A stretch of DNA of 64,000 bases from Porphyridium purpureum (taxonomy: Eukaryota; Rhodophyta; Bangiophyceae; Porphyridiales; Porphyridiaceae), in contig VRMN01000015.1 of the NCBI GenBank assembly GCA_008690995.1, positions 62,001-126,000 on the forward strand. Direction: 5' to 3'. The position numbers and the translations under genes were made by a program. Position 1 is the stretch's first letter, and the number at the start of each line of letters is the position of its first letter. The notes below the pieces were generated by a model. It did not search any database. It was given only the letters and a program-made list of their open reading frames with translations, and was not told the DNA's origin. Below, in pieces: positions 1 through 9,730 of the stretch.

Positions 1-1
1 G

Positions 2-3000
2 GCGGCTTTGTACGGTGAGTCCGCTCGGGACAAGCAGCGCATTGCGCAGACGTGGCATTCTCGCTTATCAGGATGCCGCCGAGATCACGATACGTGGTAC
101 CGCACGCTGATGGTTCGAAGCATGGTTCTCCATCCTACCGAAAATGTCACGGAATACCTCGAATTTGCATCTCTTTGCCGCAAGGCGAATCGATTTCCCA
201 TGGCATCTGAAGCCATTCGGCTGGTTTTGCCAGCGGCCTCGGTCCAGGACGCCGTTGAAGATTGTCTTTATCGCGCGAGATTGACGGACTCTATGCCTGG
301 GTCAGTTCCGCTTTCGGTTCAGCAATTGATTTCAGAAGGTAGTACCACGGTCGGCCAAGATTACATGAGTAATGTTACCACGAGGATGTCGTCGCTTTCG
401 TCACGAGGCCTTGCAGACGTCGCGCGACTCGATAACTGGAATCCAGACATTGCGCTGAGAAATGCAGATCCTCGCGTCGCCTTTAGCTACTTGAATTATT
501 TATGGTCGTGCGGACGCCAGGTCGAGGCGTACGAATCCATGCGAGCACGAGCGGGCGGAAATCGTTTGTACGAAGACATGAATGCCTTCCAAGGGGTTGT
601 GGTAGGCACCGGCACAGAAGGTCTAGGTAGCAGCCAGGGATCCTCGACGAGCGGCGCGGGGAGTAGCACGGCACGTATGCTATATGCAAGATATCATCTC
701 AAGCTATCCAACTGGTCACGGCATTTTCTTGAGCATCCTGATGATGATCGCCCGATTGGATTGTCCGAGCAAGATGTGCACGATCACGCGTACCAAGCCA
801 CGCTCCTGGATCCGTCGTGGTACAAGGCGTTGCACACATGGTCGATGCTGAATGTCGAGGCTGCGCAACGCATTGAACAACAGGATACAAAGGCCCTCGC
901 AGCATCGCGCTCGTCTCGCGGCGCGGTGCGAGTGGTGAGCGCAAAGGTGAAGTCGCATGTGATTGCAGCCACGAACGGATTTTTCTCAGCCATGCGCTTA
1001 GGCGCTGCCATGCAGCGAACCCGACTGCAGGATATTTTGCGGGTGCTCACGCTATGGTTCCGCTACGGTGGCATTAAGGACGTCAACGCTGCTCTGACAA
1101 ATGGCTTTGCCAGTACCGAGCCAGACATGTGGCTTGAGGTTGTGCCTCAAATGATTGCGCGCCTGCATGCACCACTGCCTTCAGTTCAGGAGGGCCTCAA
1201 GAACCTACTCATCCGGATCGGATCGGCTCATCCGCAGGCTCTCATCTATCCGCTGACTGTGGCATCCAAATCGACGAACAGAATTCGTCGTGACTCGGCT
1301 TGTGATATATTGGACGCCCTGCGCGTTCACTCGGCGGTGCTTGTTGAGCAGGTCGAAATGGTGTCGCAAGAGTTGATTCGCGTGGCGATTTTGTGGCATG
1401 AGATGTGGCACGAGAACCTTGAGGAAGCGTCGCGCCTGTACTTTGGTGAGGGAAACGTGGAGGGGATGTTCGAGGTACTGGCACCTTTGCATGCCATGAT
1501 GGAAAAAGGGCCCGCAACAGTGCGCGAAACGAATTTTCACCGCGAGTTTGGGCGTGACTTGGCTGAAGCGGCCGAATGGTGTCGACGGTATCGCGCGAGC
1601 AATCGCGAGGCCGACTTGAACCAAGCGTGGGATTTGTACTATCATGTCTTTCGCCGCATCAATAAGCAGTTGCCCCAACTGAACTCGCTGGAGCTTTCCC
1701 AGGTATCACCCAAACTCGTTCAGGCATCCAATCTTGCAATTGCGGTGCCGGGCACTTACCAGCCACCGTCTCCTTTCCAGGAGAACAAGCTAGTGACTAT
1801 TGCACGCTTTGCGCCTACGCTGACAGTGATTTCATCGAAACAGAGGCCTCGCCGTCTTGTCATGTACGGATCGGATGGCCTTGAGTACGCTTTTCTACTC
1901 AAGGGCCATGAGGATTTACGACAAGACGAACGTGTGATGCAGTTTTTCGGACTCGTGAATGAGTTGCTTTCTCAGAGCTCGGACCTGAGCAAAAGCCATT
2001 TGAGCATCACGCGTTTCGCTGCGGTCCCGCTCAGCCCAAACGTTGGATTGATCGGTTGGGTTCCGAACTGCGACACTCTTCACGTGCTCATTCGCGACTT
2101 TCGCGAGCAGCGCAAGATTCTCTTGAATGTCGAGCACCGCCTTATGCTGCAAATGGCGCCAGACTATGACAACTTGCCGCTGCTGCAAAAGGTGGAGGTG
2201 TTTGAGTATGCACTTGCGAACACTACAGGCACGGACATTGCGCGAGTGCTATGGCTCAAGAGCCGCAGCGCTGAGATTTGGCTGGATCGCCGCACCAACT
2301 ACATTCGATCGCTTGCCACAATGAGCATGGTGGGCTACATTCTCGGACTTGGGGATCGTCATCCGAGCAATTTAATGCTGGAACGCGTGACCGGAAAGAT
2401 TCTGCATATTGACTTTGGCGACTGCTGGGAGGTTGCCATGCACAGAGAAAAGTATCCTGAACGCGTTCCATTTCGACTCACGCGTATGCTGGTCAATGCT
2501 CTCGAGATTTGCGGCGTAGAGGGCTACTTCCGCCACACCTGCGAGGAGGTGATGGGCTTGCTTCGACGCGAGAAGGCATCACTGATGGCCATGCTGGAAG
2601 CGTTCATTCATGATCCTCTGATCAATTGGCGCCTTCTAGGCGCGGGCAACGATGCAGTGGCCCCAGGAAGCGGCGGTACAAATCAGCCAGCTCCCGCGGG
2701 CGGAGGCGCTGGTGGAGGGGTTGCAGGAGGTAACCCAAGGACCACTGAGCAGCAACAGCAGCAGCCAGCAGACCGAGAGAAAGTGGGAATGAGGCAGAGC
2801 AATCGAACGCTTGGAGCGTCTGTTCACACGACTGCAGTGGACATGTACCGGCCCATGCTGCAGGATTCGCAAGAGTTGTCACGATCTCTCGTGCGTGGCA
2901 CCAGTATCCGGGACTCGCAGCGGTGGTTGCTCGCGGAAGGCAACTTGACCGAGTTGGCAGAGCAGCATGCCGAGGCGGAAGGGCAAGAAGCCTCGAATGC

Positions 3001-3295
3001 GCTTCGGGCGGATGGTCAAGAGCAGGTTGCGTTGGTTATGGGCAAGAGCGTGGCGCAGACATTGCGCAGCAGGCTACAACGAAGTGTCAACCAGGAAGGG
3101 GAGATCGATTTCACCGAGGCCGTGAATCGGCGCGCCGTGGCTGCCATCCAACGCGTGAGCAACAAGCTGAGTGGCCGAGACTTTGACTTTAACGAGGTGC
3201 TTGGCGTTCCCGAGCAGGTACAACGCTTGATCGAACAGGCTACGGACGTGGAGAATCTATGCGTGTTGTACGTTGGCTGGTGTAGCTTTTTCTGA
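2..3295 (+). CDS. TOR: Serine/threonine kinase TOR, C-terminal part (partial at left edge)
   Basis: This is the C-terminal 1,097 or so codons of target of rapamycin, the growth and nutrient kinase of TORC1/TORC2. The frame is open to the left edge, so the N-terminal HEAT repeats lie outside. Visible in order: the FAT region (first ~450 residues), the FRB segment (about residues 461-560, from ILWHEMWHENLEEASRLYF to QAWDLYYHVFRRINKQLPQL), the PI3K-like kinase domain (about 610-880) with catalytic GLGDRHPSNLML and metal-binding HIDFGD, a low-complexity linker rich in Gly and Gln (about 880-930), and a terminal FATC ending YVGWCSFF. Close FRB similarity to animal and yeast TOR separates it from ATM, ATR and SMG1. 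The stop is followed by about 250 bp before the 3' end of the convergent zinc-finger gene. Confidence 0.97.
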   Translation, partial: AALYGESARDKQRIAQTWHSRLSGCRRDHDTWYRTLMVRSMVLHPTENVTEYLEFASLCRKANRFPMASEAIRLVLPAASVQDAVEDCLYRARLTDSMPGSVPLSVQQLISEGSTTVGQDYMSNVTTRMSSLSSRGLADVARLDNWNPDIALRNADPRVAFSYLNYLWSCGRQVEAYESMRARAGGNRLYEDMNAFQGVVVGTGTEGLGSSQGSSTSGAGSSTARMLYARYHLKLSNWSRHFLEHPDDDRPIGLSEQDVHDHAYQATLLDPSWYKALHTWSMLNVEAAQRIEQQDTKALAASRSSRGAVRVVSAKVKSHVIAATNGFFSAMRLGAAMQRTRLQDILRVLTLWFRYGGIKDVNAALTNGFASTEPDMWLEVVPQMIARLHAPLPSVQEGLKNLLIRIGSAHPQALIYPLTVASKSTNRIRRDSACDILDALRVHSAVLVEQVEMVSQELIRVAILWHEMWHENLEEASRLYFGEGNVEGMFEVLAPLHAMMEKGPATVRETNFHREFGRDLAEAAEWCRRYRASNREADLNQAWDLYYHVFRRINKQLPQLNSLELSQVSPKLVQASNLAIAVPGTYQPPSPFQENKLVTIARFAPTLTVISSKQRPRRLVMYGSDGLEYAFLLKGHEDLRQDERVMQFFGLVNELLSQSSDLSKSHLSITRFAAVPLSPNVGLIGWVPNCDTLHVLIRDFREQRKILLNVEHRLMLQMAPDYDNLPLLQKVEVFEYALANTTGTDIARVLWLKSRSAEIWLDRRTNYIRSLATMSMVGYILGLGDRHPSNLMLERVTGKILHIDFGDCWEVAMHREKYPERVPFRLTRMLVNALEICGVEGYFRHTCEEVMGLLRREKASLMAMLEAFIHDPLINWRLLGAGNDAVAPGSGGTNQPAPAGGGAGGGVAGGNPRTTEQQQQQPADREKVGMRQSNRTLGASVHTTAVDMYRPMLQDSQELSRSLVRGTSIRDSQRWLLAEGNLTELAEQHAEAEGQEASNALRADGQEQVALVMGKSVAQTLRSRLQRSVNQEGEIDFTEAVNRRAVAAIQRVSNKLSGRDFDFNEVLGVPEQVQRLIEQATDVENLCVLYVGWCSFF

Positions 3296-3548
3296 CGAGA
3301 ATATCGAGCACGATGCTGTCGCTTGACAAGCATCTCTATTTCCGGTTCGGTGTGGCTTTCCTTTGCGACAACTCGGACCAGCCAAATGAAAACTAAAAGC
3401 ATGTGAACGTCTTGACCGTGACGCTGGCACAGAATTCCACCCTACGGTGAAAGGAGCGCAAACGTCGCAACGACGAACGGTTTGTTGTTCAGTGGAAACA
3501 AGATTTATGTACAAAAACAGTGTCGAAAAGCGAAAACGAAGCTCGCGT

Positions 3549-5291
3549 CTAAAACCTGCCTGGCGCACAAGAGTTCGAGATATTATGCCCCGCGAGCTCG
3601 TGTGAGCGCAAGGCCTTTGTGCTCATAAAAGTTTCCTTGCAGTGCTCACAAACGAATGGATTCGCGACCTTGTGAACATGGCGAAGATGTTGGTACAGAT
3701 TCTGCCGCGCGCTGAAACTCTTACCACATTGGCCGCAGGAGTGGGGCTTGGTCTGTTCATGGATGGCTCGTACGTGGTCCTTCAGATGTGATACCCTGGT
3801 AAAAGCGCGAGAGCACAAAGCGCAGGCGTGCTGCTTGCTCACACGCCCTCTTGACACCGGGTCATGATCGGGTCGCTGTGGCCCATGTACAGACTTACGA
3901 TTCTGTCGAGCCGCGGCGTTGACCACTATTGGCGCAGCGGGCTTTTCGACGTGAGCTGCATCCCTTGCGCTGCTTTCGCTGCTGAGAATATGGCTGAACG
4001 AACCGTGCGTGCGCGCTTCGCCGCTTATGTCTTGCGGAGTAAAAGGGCCGGACGTCGGCGACCCGTAGAGCATATGAGAGCTCATATTGTTCGTAAAAGG
4101 ACCCACCGGGCTGTACGGAGCTCTCTTGGGAAATAAGAGCAGTTCCTTTGCAGCTCCCAACTGCGGGGTGTTGGGTGCGCTGCTTGTCGCATTCTCGCCA
4201 GTTGTCGAACCAGTGAAGAGACGGCTCGTAGCCTTGCTTACGTCAAGGTCTGCGGCCGTGCCATTCTCCACATTTAGGAGTCCCGCCGCTTCGATGCTCG
4301 CCAACATGTTAATATCTTGCTCATAGTCGTGTGTGTACACAGAGAATCGCTCAGGAAGATTGATTTCTTCCGCTTTGCGCTTTTGCTTCGCCATTGTCGT
4401 TCGGCGGAGCTCGATGAATAGCTCATTCGCTTGCGCCGCATGTACCTCCAGCTCGCGCATCTCCTCAGCGGTCAATGACACAGATAGAAGAAGCGAGCCT
4501 CCGACTGTATTCTTGAGTCGCATGCCGCCTAAGTGGTGCATGAATTCGCTGCGAACGTTCCCTAGAGCCTGGCAGTCCTTTCCGTATCGATAATATAGTG
4601 AGAAGGATGTTTGCAAGTCTGCAAGCGGCACGTGTTGCTTGTCAAAGGTCTGCAAGTGCACGATTCGTCGTCCCCGGTTGATGAGCTCTTGGAAATGGCC
4701 ACTCCAAGTCGACCATAGAAAGGGTCCCTGATGTTCAGCCGAGCCCAAAAGTAAGGCTTTCCCCGCCGGACACTGGCACGTATCGGCGCCGCGCAACGAG
4801 CACAAGCCGCAATCGGGGCCCTTTGTAATAGAGACGCAGGACTTGAACGTGCTAGCATCTTCCGACTCAAGGCCGTACGTGTAATGAAGAAGCGTGCCAT
4901 CCGGCTTACTGATCGTGATGGCCATCATAAGCTCGCCGTTGGAGAGGTGAGTGCTTTCGAGCAGCGCAAACGCGTCCTTGGCGAATGGGAAGGCCATGAA
5001 CCTCCTGCACGGTGCCGGCGCGGTGTCTGTGGGGTACATGCCCTGGAGCAAGAACATCTCGGTCATGGTCGTGCCGTAGACCACGTTGTCCGACTCGTAA
5101 TTCGGAATGTACGCGACGGGAGGCGTGTGTATCTCGCTCACCTCGCGCGGCACCTTGTACAGCATGCACCCGAACTCCTGCTCGGAGGGTGCGGAGGGCA
5201 AGGCGCAGTGGTCTGGCGCGAGCAACCACGCGCGCCCCTTGGCGGACGTCAACACGCGCCGCGCAAACGAGAAGCGCCGCTGTGCTTCCAT
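3549..5291 (-). CDS. C2H2 zinc-finger protein with a large unrecognised N-terminal region
   Basis: A 580-residue protein if translation starts at MEAQRRFSF (5291); the frame is open to 5465, but the extra 58 residues look like leader sequence. The last ~90 residues hold three tandem C2H2 fingers (about 490-512, 519-541, 548-569), each exactly C-x2-C-x12-H-x4-H, with a linker between fingers 1 and 2 resembling the classic TGEKP type. Residues 1-330 form an unrecognised, apparently folded region with a cysteine cluster (CGLCSLRGADTCQC). Residues 350-480 are Ser/Pro/Thr-rich and look disordered. A sequence-specific DNA- or RNA-binding role is inferred from the fingers only; the N-terminal part matches no family I recognise. 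It is divergent from the OS-9-like gene. Confidence 0.85.
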   Translation of the reverse strand: MEAQRRFSFARRVLTSAKGRAWLLAPDHCALPSAPSEQEFGCMLYKVPREVSEIHTPPVAYIPNYESDNVVYGTTMTEMFLLQGMYPTDTAPAPCRRFMAFPFAKDAFALLESTHLSNGELMMAITISKPDGTLLHYTYGLESEDASTFKSCVSITKGPDCGLCSLRGADTCQCPAGKALLLGSAEHQGPFLWSTWSGHFQELINRGRRIVHLQTFDKQHVPLADLQTSFSLYYRYGKDCQALGNVRSEFMHHLGGMRLKNTVGGSLLLSVSLTAEEMRELEVHAAQANELFIELRRTTMAKQKRKAEEINLPERFSVYTHDYEQDINMLASIEAAGLLNVENGTAADLDVSKATSRLFTGSTTGENATSSAPNTPQLGAAKELLLFPKRAPYSPVGPFTNNMSSHMLYGSPTSGPFTPQDISGEARTHGSFSHILSSESSARDAAHVEKPAAPIVVNAAARQNRKSVHGPQRPDHDPVSRGRVSKQHACALCSRAFTRVSHLKDHVRAIHEQTKPHSCGQCGKSFSARQNLYQHLRHVHKVANPFVCEHCKETFMSTKALRSHELAGHNISNSCAPGRF

Positions 5292-5850
5292 CCTTGCCGG
5301 CGCGGCGCCCGCGAGCACGCCGTTCCTTTGCGTTGCGCTGTTCCCCGGCGCCTCGCCGCCCGAAAACAAATTCCTCCGCCGCTGCTCTCCCCGCGGTTCC
5401 TGGTCGCCGGTGTGTCTGCGACCGTCTGCGTCTGTCTGCGCGCACTGTCGACGCGCCCGCAGCACTAAACGCGCTCCGCCCCGCGCGCCCTGCTCTCACC
5501 TGCCCGCCACGCGCGACCACCGTTTCCACTGCCGCGTCAGTTGGCGCGGTCCACGTCAGCGTGTTGCAGAAATGAATCGTGGCGTTCAAGTCGGATGCAC
5601 AACAGATGCTTGCTTCCGCTGCAGCCACGCGGGGGTCGCAGCTGCGTGCGGTGGTCCGGCACAAGCCGCGCAAACCACGACGCAGCGCGGGCGGCGGCGC
5701 GCGCGCGCGCTCGCGTATTGCATCGCGAGCGGACAGGCGTATGAACGGACGGACAGACACTTTAGTACACCCCAGAACCTGCGGTACAGTGCGACACCGA
5801 CTTGGTGCGCGGCGCAGCAGTCGCGCGAGACGAAACTGGCGCACGCGGAG
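5292..5850. promoter_or_regulatory. Divergent promoter region, zinc-finger gene / OS-9-like gene
   Basis: 559 bp between two divergent starts. Holds a GC-alternating stretch near 5696-5712 and one exact GTACAGT motif at 5784-5790, 61 bp upstream of the OS-9-like ATG. Long frames on both strands cross the region (plus-strand frame from 5107, minus-strand frame to 5979), but they are Arg/Ala-rich and look like out-of-frame G+C reading. No RNA gene seen. Confidence 0.5.
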
Positions 5851-6906
5851 ATGATGCGCGAGATGGCGCCTGTTCGGCTGCGCGCGGCGGTTCTGGTCGC
5901 CGCGCTTCTGGCCGCCGCGGGCGGCGTCTGCGCCAGGTTGCCGCGGAGCCCGCGTCGAGCCGGCCGCCAGGGATGCCAATGTACCGCGTCAAATTTCCGC
6001 GGCTCGGCAGCGCGCCGCCGACGCCGACGCATCACGAGGCGCAGCCAAGCATGCCCGACGCAGAGGCGCCAGGAGAGAAGCTCGCACGACGCCGAGTCCT
6101 ACACTGTCACGACGGCCGCGGGTCAGCGCATGCTGTGCAAGCTGCCGCCGCCAGTCGCGTCTGCTGCGCCACCCAAGCCAGCGTCGCCACTGTTGCCGCC
6201 TGATGCGAGGCCGGAGGCGACGAACGCTCGGCCGGGGAGCAAGCCTCCTGCTGATGACGAAGCAACTCGACGGGCGAAGTGGCTCCATGCGCTCGACTTG
6301 TTTCTCGCGCGAAATTCCAAGAACTGCTTCTTCCGCGTCGATGGCTGGTGGACTTACGAATTTTGCCCGGGAAAGCATGTGCGCCAGATCCACTTTGAAG
6401 ACCAGCATTCCGAGCGCGATGAGATCTTCCTTGGCATTCTGGACCGTGTTGCGGACCAAGAGGCGCGCGCCGATTTTTTGGCAGCCAAATCCTCCACTTC
6501 AGCAGCTTGGGCATCGGGAAAGCGGAAAAGCAGCGGTCTGGTTCCTGATGCCTCACGACCAGGCAGCTCATTTGAGTTTTCACAGACCTACATAGACGGC
6601 ACTATGTGCGACCTGACCGGTGCGCCCCGTGCTACCACAGTTGTGTACCGGTGCCCCAAGCGGCGCGCGGGATTGACGCCGTCCAAGACGCGCGTGCTGC
6701 ATGGGAGCGGAGACTACATAGAGTCAATCCTCGAAGTGCAGTCATGTGTGTACGTGCTTGACTTTGTCAGCGAGGCTTTGTGCGAAGAGGCTCAGTTGGA
6801 AGACGAGCGACGCGTGTTTGATATTGAGTGTACGCTCGCAGCGGGCGAGAAGGCGTTTCGCGGCCTTTCGAGCCCGCAGTCGTATCGCCGCTCGCCTTGG
6901 TTGTGA
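5851..6906 (+). CDS. OS-9/Yos9-like ER lectin with MRH domain
   Basis: A 351-residue protein of the OS-9 family, which reads trimmed N-glycans on misfolded glycoproteins and hands them to the Hrd1 ERAD ligase. ATG at 5851 is chosen because it opens a signal peptide (MMREMAPVRLRAAVLVAALL, Ala-rich core, cleavage near VCA). The family motif GQRMLCKLPP follows. The MRH domain begins with CFFRVDGWWTYEFCPGKHVR, carrying the double-Trp glycan-binding motif, and continues through GTMCDLTGAPRATTVVYRC, SGDYIES and a Tyr-containing C-terminal strand. Between the signal peptide and about 6075 the frame is very Arg-rich, while the next frame reads a more natural OS-9-like segment (MPMYRVKFPRLG). Two compensating indels, or splicing, may therefore hide the true N-terminal sequence. 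Confidence 0.88.
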   Translation: MMREMAPVRLRAAVLVAALLAAAGGVCARLPRSPRRAGRQGCQCTASNFRGSAARRRRRRITRRSQACPTQRRQERSSHDAESYTVTTAAGQRMLCKLPPPVASAAPPKPASPLLPPDARPEATNARPGSKPPADDEATRRAKWLHALDLFLARNSKNCFFRVDGWWTYEFCPGKHVRQIHFEDQHSERDEIFLGILDRVADQEARADFLAAKSSTSAAWASGKRKSSGLVPDASRPGSSFEFSQTYIDGTMCDLTGAPRATTVVYRCPKRRAGLTPSKTRVLHGSGDYIESILEVQSCVYVLDFVSEALCEEAQLEDERRVFDIECTLAAGEKAFRGLSSPQSYRRSPWL

Positions 6907-8441
6907 TTGCGCGTATCGCGGATTGTCGTGACAAGGCTCGCCGTGATAAGCTCTCCACAGTCAGCGGAAGCCGCAGGCGTTTCGAAAGTTGGATGTTGGT
7001 GCGAGGGAGCATGCTGCTAGAATTGCACATTGTATCGCTTATGATCACCGCTTCATGAGTGAGCGATCTTTTTCAAGGAGCAAATCTATTCTGAGCGACA
7101 TGGTTTCGACGAAGCAAAGTTGGTCTTCATTTGTCTCGACCGCCACTCAGGACAGATGCGCACCAAATAACGATGAGGTCATTTGCAGAGGCAGCAATTT
7201 GGACGGTCTTGCACCAGGTTTCGAGCCTCAGAAGCCTTAAAGTAAATATCCGCTAGCGCCATACTTCAACCATTAGAGCAGATGCAAATGTGACTCATCC
7301 ACTTGGACACCATAGAAACAAGAACGAGGGCGGAATGCAGAGTCTCGCTCCGCAGACGTGTGAGTGTTGTACAATTCGTTTTCGCCTTCTTCTACCTGGC
7401 CTACACATAATGACGACATGGGGAGATTCCGTACCATTCATCGTCTCCATAGAATTCGGATACCCACTTGCGGCGACGTGGCGGACAGACCAGAACAGTT
7501 GATTTCGACTCGCTTCCAGTGACCACTGCTGCAGCCTCCGGAGCCGTTTCTCCCCAGCCTGTCCCAACGCGTGAGGCAAGCGACGGCGAGCTGCGCGGCA
7601 GCATGTGAGGGAGATTTGGGGCTCGAAGAACGTAACCAACGTCACGCCCATTTGAGCAATACTTTGCTGGCAGTGGCTTTTGAGCTACTGTCACGCCATA
7701 CTATCATCGTCAGTGATGCGTGCGCGCACGTCCTGCGGCGCGTCGCCGAATCAACAGCTGGATGGCCGCGGATGTCGGCCCGAGTCGGGCCCCATTTCGT
7801 CCACGCGTGTCGGAAACCCGCGCGGCGCCGTTTTCGTGGGTGTGCGCGTTGCAGCGCGACTTACACTGCGCCACATCGGGGGACGATGTCAGTCGCGCTG
7901 CAGGAGGCCGCCGCGCATAAAAGCGGATGTCCGTGCGGGAGATGTTGAGCATGGCGTCTTGCTGACCATACGGCAAGGCTACAAAGAGACAGTCAACAGT
8001 TCAGCAGAGCAAGCATACCGCTCGAGCACTCAAGACCGAAGGCCTCACAAGTCAAACCGAGCAGTGCAGAAGGAAACCGTGTTGTGATCTGAGCAGTGAG
8101 CACGTGCATAGAAGGCACAGGTAGGATGGTCCCCGTCGCAGCGTTGGTTCGACGTGCCAGGCGCAGACGACAGGGCGGCTTGCCCGATGGAGGAACAGGA
8201 CGTCTGACACGGCGCGCAGAAGCAATCGTGGGCGGTATCATGGGCCCGGCCAAGGCGGTCGCTGGCTGACAAGCCCGACAACTTTAAAATGCCGTGCGAC
8301 GGAGATTGGGCAGTACGCATAGGGAAGCCGTCGCGTCTAGTATTTCACTGGACGGAGCAGAATAATAGGCCCGGGTTCGCGCGAAGGTCCCTTGGCAGGT
8401 CGCGTAGAACAAATAAATCTGCTAGTAAAGTCAGTTCGCCA
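6907..8441. other. Gene-poor interval of about 1.5 kb
   Basis: Lies between the OS-9-like stop and the 3' end of the convergent GT31 gene. Small frames exist on both strands (for example 7295-7651 minus, 7680-8087 plus, 8289-8807 plus), but none shows a recognisable domain, a consistent start or natural composition. No tRNA-like cloverleaf, rRNA or terminal repeats seen. It is unusually long for two convergent 3' ends here, so an unrecognised ncRNA or decayed element is possible. Confidence 0.4.
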
Positions 8442-9578
8442 TCAGGCTCCAACGCCAGAGTCAAGCGTGATCAAAACATTCGGAAGATGCGCTGCGTGCC
8501 GACCTGGAATGAACGCCTGCTCCTTGTGCGGACATCCGTCGCGCGGCGACGTCATTTCGGGCACCGTGTACATCAATCTTGGCACGGTGTGCTTGAAGAC
8601 TTCGCTACTCACCGATGCACTTACATGATGCGCAAACATGAAACGATCGCAAAACTGCGCATAATCCTGCCGATGCGAAGCATCATCGCTAGGCTCCTGC
8701 TCGTGCATGTACTTGGTCAGATAGCCTTGCTGTGCGTCAAGACGTTTCTGGTCGTCAAAGATATCCAGCTGCAACACCCAAGAAAGCAGTCCAAAGTTCC
8801 AGCCTAACGTCACGTCCTCATCAAAGGGCAGCAATTTCATGGCAGTGTCATCAGTGAGTAAGTTCACGACGTCTTGTGAAAAGAGCATGAAGTTCTCGTC
8901 TGCCCGGTGGCGTCCGTAATTGCACCAAAAGCGACCCCAGAAAAATGCTCGGTTTGGTCGCTGCTCGATCTCGTAAAGCAAGCGGTGAAGACAAAGGAAT
9001 ATGTCGTCATCGACCCTGAGTAAATATTCAAAGCGGTAATGTGTAACGCTCCAGTGCATTTGGAACAGGCCGCGCTTTCCGTACACATTGTGCTCCTTGT
9101 CTCCATAACCCGTTTCGATACGCTGGAACACCATATCCTTATGCGCGGCGTGTTCCCTCCGCAGTTGCTGTGCCAGCTCCTGCCTGGTCTCCGCAGACAA
9201 ATTGCCACCACTTGCGTGCCTATCGCTCAGGAGCATGTCCGGGTGATCGGTGAAGAACCTGTACTCGACCGCGTTGCCGCCGTCGGGCCTCCACTGCAAC
9301 CAGCCATTCCGCGCCGCATCCCGAAGCGCGCGGTTCTGTGGCGCAGAACCAATACAGATCACAAGTGTGCGTGCGGGAAGCGCAAACTCCTCGTGCAGAT
9401 CGCGCGCCACGGCGCGGCGCAAGCGCCGATAGCGCTGGTCGGCAACCAGCAACGCGGCAACCAGCGCAGCGACCAGCATCCACTGCAGTAGCCGCACAAA
9501 CCGCGGCTGCGTCTCGGAGACTAGCAGCGCGCGCTTCAACGACGCCACTGGCCGGCCGCGCTTCCGAGCAGGCAACAT
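8442..9578 (-). CDS. GT31-family beta-1,3-glycosyltransferase (galactosyltransferase-like), type II membrane protein
   Basis: About 378 residues from the ATG at 9578; an upstream in-frame ATG at 9668 would add 30 residues, but a promoter-type GTACAGT motif lies in that stretch (9648-9654), so I prefer 9578. A short cytosolic basic tail is followed by one membrane anchor (residues ~34-48, WMLVAALVAALLVA), giving a Golgi-type type II topology. The catalytic part shows GT31 marks: VICIGSAPQNRALRDAARNGW, then KHN-type EHNVYGKRGLFQMHW, the DxD-like metal site RVDDDIF, and the later EDVTLGWNFGLLSW block. The family transfers galactose, GlcNAc or GalNAc in beta-1,3 linkage; donor and acceptor cannot be told. 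Head-to-head with the TPR gene. Confidence 0.87.
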   Translation of the reverse strand: MLPARKRGRPVASLKRALLVSETQPRFVRLLQWMLVAALVAALLVADQRYRRLRRAVARDLHEEFALPARTLVICIGSAPQNRALRDAARNGWLQWRPDGGNAVEYRFFTDHPDMLLSDRHASGGNLSAETRQELAQQLRREHAAHKDMVFQRIETGYGDKEHNVYGKRGLFQMHWSVTHYRFEYLLRVDDDIFLCLHRLLYEIEQRPNRAFFWGRFWCNYGRHRADENFMLFSQDVVNLLTDDTAMKLLPFDEDVTLGWNFGLLSWVLQLDIFDDQKRLDAQQGYLTKYMHEQEPSDDASHRQDYAQFCDRFMFAHHVSASVSSEVFKHTVPRLMYTVPEMTSPRDGCPHKEQAFIPGRHAAHLPNVLITLDSGVGA

Positions 9579-9730
9579 CGTCGTCGCGTCGCGTCTCGCC
9601 GCGTGCCCGTCTCGTGTGCGCTGCCAAGTGCGCAAAAAGCGCGAGAGGTACAGTTTTCCGCGCTGCATTTTCGGTCTCCGGCATCACGCGCGGCGCGTCG
9701 TGCCAGAGAGAAGCGACCGCGGCGCGAGCC
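9579..9730. promoter_or_regulatory. Compact divergent promoter with GTACAGT motif
   Basis: 152 bp separate the preferred GT31 start and the ATG of the TPR gene. One exact GTACAGT (9648-9654) lies near the middle, about 70 bp from each start, as expected if it serves both genes. Confidence 0.5.

Noticed and set aside
4906-5979. 357-codon minus-strand frame and overlapping frames around the zinc-finger/OS-9 promoter
   Set aside because: Arg-rich out-of-frame shadow of the zinc-finger gene and promoter.
7571-8087. Overlapping plus-strand frames in the gene-poor interval
   Set aside because: Arg/Ala/Ser-rich, no domain, competing frames of equal length.
9579-9668. 30-residue N-terminal extension of the GT31 protein
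   Set aside because: Contains the promoter-type GTACAGT motif and would leave only 62 bp to the divergent gene; the start at 9578 fits a type II membrane protein better.
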